From Pyrinomonadaceae bacterium (GTDB lineage: Bacteria > Acidobacteriota > Blastocatellia > Pyrinomonadales > Pyrinomonadaceae), in NCBI GenBank assembly GCA_018060305.1, contig JAGOWF010000130.1, forward strand, positions 1 through 7,590: a stretch of DNA of 7,590 nt, given 5' to 3'. Every line of letters begins with the position of its first letter. The stretch's first letter is position 1. Below, one piece after another: positions 6,005 to 7,590 of the stretch. Below the pieces are notes generated by a model, which saw only the letters and a program-made list of their open reading frames with translations, was not told the DNA's origin and searched no databases. Position numbers and translations under genes: made by a program.

Positions 6005-6253
6005 ATGGCAAGCACACAAGTCAGGATCAGTAATTCAACGTATCAAGTGCTGCGGACGCTAAGCGGTGAGGGCGGTGAATCAATGCAGTCGATCATTGAC
6101 GAGGCGGTTGAACAGTATAAGCGTCGAAGATTTCTCGAAGGACTCAACGACGATTTTGCTCGTCTTAAGCAAGATCCCGAGGCGTGGCAGGACGAACTAG
6201 ATGAGCGCCTCGTTTGGGACTCGACTCTTGCCGACGACATCGAGGACGAATGA
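6005..6253 (+). CDS. Ribbon-helix-helix antitoxin
   Basis: This 82-residue protein is the probable antitoxin for the MazF-like toxin that follows. Residues 4-9 (TQVRIS) fit the DNA-binding strand of a ribbon-helix-helix dimer, with helix 1 at about 11-20 and helix 2 at about 26-41 (SMQSIIDEAVEQYKRR). The acidic C-terminal part (50-82, many D and E) would wrap the basic toxin. The frame is open back to ATG codons at 5942, 5963 and 5981. I chose 6005 because the protein then begins MASTQVRIS, the fold starts there, and the promoter puts transcription start at that codon. The longer versions would add an untypical hydrophobic stretch. Its stop overlaps the toxin start as ATGA. Likely autoregulated through the inverted repeat at 5976-6002. 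Confidence 0.8.
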   Translation: MASTQVRISNSTYQVLRTLSGEGGESMQSIIDEAVEQYKRRRFLEGLNDDFARLKQDPEAWQDELDERLVWDSTLADDIEDE

Positions 6254-6591
6254 ATCAACCTCTACGCGGAGAAGTGTGGACGGCGTCGTTCGATCCGACG
6301 ATTGGCCGTGAACAAGCTGGAACTCGCCCAGCCCTCGTCGTCTCTGAGGACCTCTTTAATCAGAGTCACGCGGAATTGGTGATGGTGCTACCTATCACGT
6401 CGAAAGGGAAAGGCATCCGCTCACACGTCCAGGTCGAACCACCTGAAGGCGGCCTGAGCGTTACCAGCTTTATTAAATGCGAGGACCTCCGGTCGATTTC
6501 TATTAATCGCCTTCGCCAGCGACTCGGAACGGTGACGGACCAGACGTTAGACGAAGTTGAAATGCGGCTCAGAATTCTTCTGGCTCTATGA
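6250..6591 (+). CDS. MazF/PemK family endoribonuclease toxin
   Basis: This 113-residue protein is a MazF/PemK-type toxin, a sequence-specific mRNA endoribonuclease that is inhibited by its antitoxin. The RGEVW start (6-10), the GREQAGTRPALVVS loop (19-32), VLPITSK (47-53) and the C-terminal helix with LDEVEMRLRILL are family hallmarks. R26 and T50 correspond to the catalytic arginine and threonine known in Bacillus MazF, so it appears active. I chose ATG 6250 over an upstream ATG at 6214, since RGEVW proteins begin just before that motif, the start overlaps the antitoxin stop as ATGA, and GAGGA at 6242-6246 is a close ribosome-binding site. The upstream start would add 12 residues read from antitoxin coding sequence. 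Target sequence cannot be predicted. Confidence 0.9.
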   Translation: MNQPLRGEVWTASFDPTIGREQAGTRPALVVSEDLFNQSHAELVMVLPITSKGKGIRSHVQVEPPEGGLSVTSFIKCEDLRSISINRLRQRLGTVTDQTLDEVEMRLRILLAL

Positions 6592-6801
6592 ATGGCGAAG
6601 AAGGAAATGTGGAAGGATGAGATAGTGGAAGAAATACACCGTATTCGCGAAGAATACGCTGCGAAATTTGATCACAATATCGACACTATTTACAAAGACA
6701 TTCGACGGCAACAGGCCGAGTCGGAACGGGAATTCGTGTCGTTTCCGCGACGGCCGCCTTCGACGGGAATCAGACCAGAAACCGAAATCAGAAACGGGTA
6801 A
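6592..6801 (+). CDS. Small protein, third gene of the MazF operon
   Basis: The start ATG directly abuts the toxin stop (TGA at 6589-6591), so it is probably translated by reinitiation. No Shine-Dalgarno sequence is visible. The 69-residue product has the pattern D-E-I-V-E-E-I-H-R-I-R-E-E-Y-A-A-K-F (9-26), then DTIYKDIRRQQAESEREFVSF, then a Pro/Arg-rich end. I recall many small uncharacterised bacterial proteins with this shape (xxIVEEIRxIREExAAxFxxDxxAIxxDLxxxQ... and a short VSFPPRRP-like end), often near toxin-antitoxin genes. The tail past about residue 55 looks extended compared with those. The function is unknown. It might be an accessory component of the toxin-antitoxin unit or a chance passenger. 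Confidence 0.7.
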   Translation: MAKKEMWKDEIVEEIHRIREEYAAKFDHNIDTIYKDIRRQQAESEREFVSFPRRPPSTGIRPETEIRNG

Positions 6802-6919
6802 CAGGATAAGCAAGGTCCTCGTCCAAAAGTGCGTGAAAACTCTAGATAGAGCCCATTTCTCGGCAGTGTCAACAGATTACCGGTTTGGGATTCGAAAGGT
6901 CGCGCAGTGGTGTTTAGCT

Positions 6920-7369
6920 ATGGATAAATCAAATGCTTTAGCACCGGTCGTAATAATTCTTGTGGTCGTCGTCCTAGCCTGTTCGGGCGGGAGACGAACC
7001 GAGCCTGAAAAAACTACGCAGACGCCTGCAAGTGCTCCCGCAACATCTACGCCTTACTTCAACGCGGCGGCGTTAGCAGGCAAAACGCCACGGGAAGTTC
7101 AACAACTCCTTGGGCGTACTCCGTCTGATTCTTGGGATTCCTCGGACGACGGGCCCGAAGGCTACATGCAGGCGTACTCGATTGGCGAGGATATGACCGT
7201 TGAGTTTCGCGGGAACCGAATCGACTCCCTTGTAATATTCTTTCCCAACGACGTAAATCGCGAAACGGCCCATCGGCTCGTAGGCCTCGACTCGACAAAG
7301 GGCTACCCAAAAGGCATCAAGAACATTAACAGCGCTCAGAACTGGATAAAGGTTTTTTATTCGCGATAA
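6920..7369 (+). CDS. Predicted lipoprotein of unknown function
   Basis: The 149-residue protein starts MDKSNALAPV, followed by a hydrophobic run (about 8-20) and a lipobox-like VLAC with the acylated cysteine at 21. Serine at +2 fits outer-membrane sorting in Gram-negative systems. A Thr/Pro/Ala-rich linker (about 28-45) precedes the globular part, which begins LAGKTPREVQQLLGRTPSD. That opening, followed by later strand-like segments (MTVEFRGNRIDSLVIFF), is loosely like BamE/OmlA-type small lipoproteins, but I cannot claim membership. The frame is open to an ATG at 6668, but that region overlaps the small gene at 6592-6801 and has no signal peptide, so 6920 is preferred. No convincing promoter or Shine-Dalgarno sequence is seen in the 118-base gap (6802-6919). 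Confidence 0.75.
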   Translation: MDKSNALAPVVIILVVVVLACSGGRRTEPEKTTQTPASAPATSTPYFNAAALAGKTPREVQQLLGRTPSDSWDSSDDGPEGYMQAYSIGEDMTVEFRGNRIDSLVIFFPNDVNRETAHRLVGLDSTKGYPKGIKNINSAQNWIKVFYSR

Positions 7370-7393
7370 GGTGCTATTCGTCCGTCTAATTTA

Positions 7394-7546
7394 ATGCCAA
7401 AACACACACCATCATTTATCGAACGGCTGACGGAGACGCTTCACCTGATTCCAAACCTTCATCCCGAACGAGTCGGGACGGATGGGGATGAGCTGCCGCC
7501 GATAATGGAGCGAGGGGATTTTACCGATTATTCGCCGCCGGCATGA
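7394..7546 (+). CDS. Possible small protein, 50 residues
   Basis: The open frame begins MPKHTPSFIERLTETLHLIP and ends DFTDYSPPA. It looks like a short amphipathic helix followed by a Pro/acidic tail. The stop TGA (7544-7546) overlaps the ATG at 7543 as ATGA, a layout seen twice elsewhere in this window as ATGA or GTGA. No ribosome-binding site is evident before 7394. I do not recognise a family. It may be a real small protein or a chance frame. Confidence 0.4.
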   Translation: MPKHTPSFIERLTETLHLIPNLHPERVGTDGDELPPIMERGDFTDYSPPA

Positions 7547-7590
7547 ATCAGAGGCAGTTATTCATTGACCATCACCTCAACCGGATCGAT
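7543..7590 (+). CDS. Start of an unidentified ORF (runs off right edge)
   Basis: From the ATG at 7543 the frame reads MNQRQLFIDHHLNRID and is open to the window edge. The ATGA overlap with the preceding frame suggests coupled translation. Sixteen codons are too few to name a family. Both this and the 50-codon ORF need the adjoining sequence. Confidence 0.35.
   Translation, partial: MNQRQLFIDHHLNRID

Noticed and set aside
6668..6919. N-terminal extension of the lipoprotein to 233 residues
   Set aside because: It overlaps the 6592-6801 gene in another frame, and only the start at 6920 places the signal peptide and lipobox at the N-terminus.
6802..6919. Gap before the lipoprotein examined for RNA gene or promoter
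   Set aside because: Only a tiny CTCT/AGAG stem (6840-6851) is seen, with no convincing -10/-35 pair or Shine-Dalgarno sequence before 6920.
7462..7478. Hairpin TCCCGA-ACGAG-TCGGGA as a terminator
   Set aside because: No T tract follows and it lies within an open frame. It may be a chance stem.

Overview
The window (7590 bases, GC-rich in the long genes) is a compact, almost entirely plus-strand stretch of a bacterial chromosome. Protein style and gene flavour (UvrA, FolC and GpmA sequences, a UPF0175/DUF3368 toxin-antitoxin pair, a PTxREG-like repeat inside folC) remind me of Acidobacteriota, class Blastocatellia (Pyrinomonadaceae-like). This is recalled similarity, not a search result, and only moderately sure.

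Layout: (1) 1-122, the left edge is the end of an insertion sequence whose transposase starts at 50 and reads leftwards out of the window. Its outer end carries two 18-bp direct repeats. (2) 178-862, a type II toxin-antitoxin pair, UPF0175 antitoxin and DUF3368 PIN-like toxin. The toxin overlaps the next gene by 4 bases. (3) 859-5894, a housekeeping block: folC (folate polyglutamylation), gpmA (glycolysis) and uvrA (nucleotide excision repair). (4) 6005-6801, a second toxin-antitoxin operon: ribbon-helix-helix antitoxin, MazF/PemK endoribonuclease and a small third protein. (5) 6920-7369, a predicted lipoprotein. (6) 7394-7590, a 50-codon ORF overlapping by ATGA an ORF that runs off the right edge.

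The most interesting signals are regulatory. Three operon-leading genes (178, 2167, 6005) have a -10 hexamer ending 6 to 7 bases before the ATG and no Shine-Dalgarno sequence, which predicts leaderless mRNAs. Several internal or coupled genes (398, 859, 6250), and the IS transposase, do have Shine-Dalgarno-like sequences. The second antitoxin promoter sits inside a perfect 7-bp inverted repeat with arm centres 20 bp apart, a good candidate operator. The uvrA leader, from its predicted start at 2965, consists almost wholly of three segments that can form two mutually exclusive hairpins. folC carries a palindromic, repeat-like stretch within its reading frame, and its stop codon lies in an AT-rich repeat that also supplies a promoter for gpmA.

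I see no CRISPR array, tRNA, rRNA or clearly new multi-gene system. The best candidates for something undescribed are the three-gene MazF operon, the toxin-folC coupling and the leaderless pattern.
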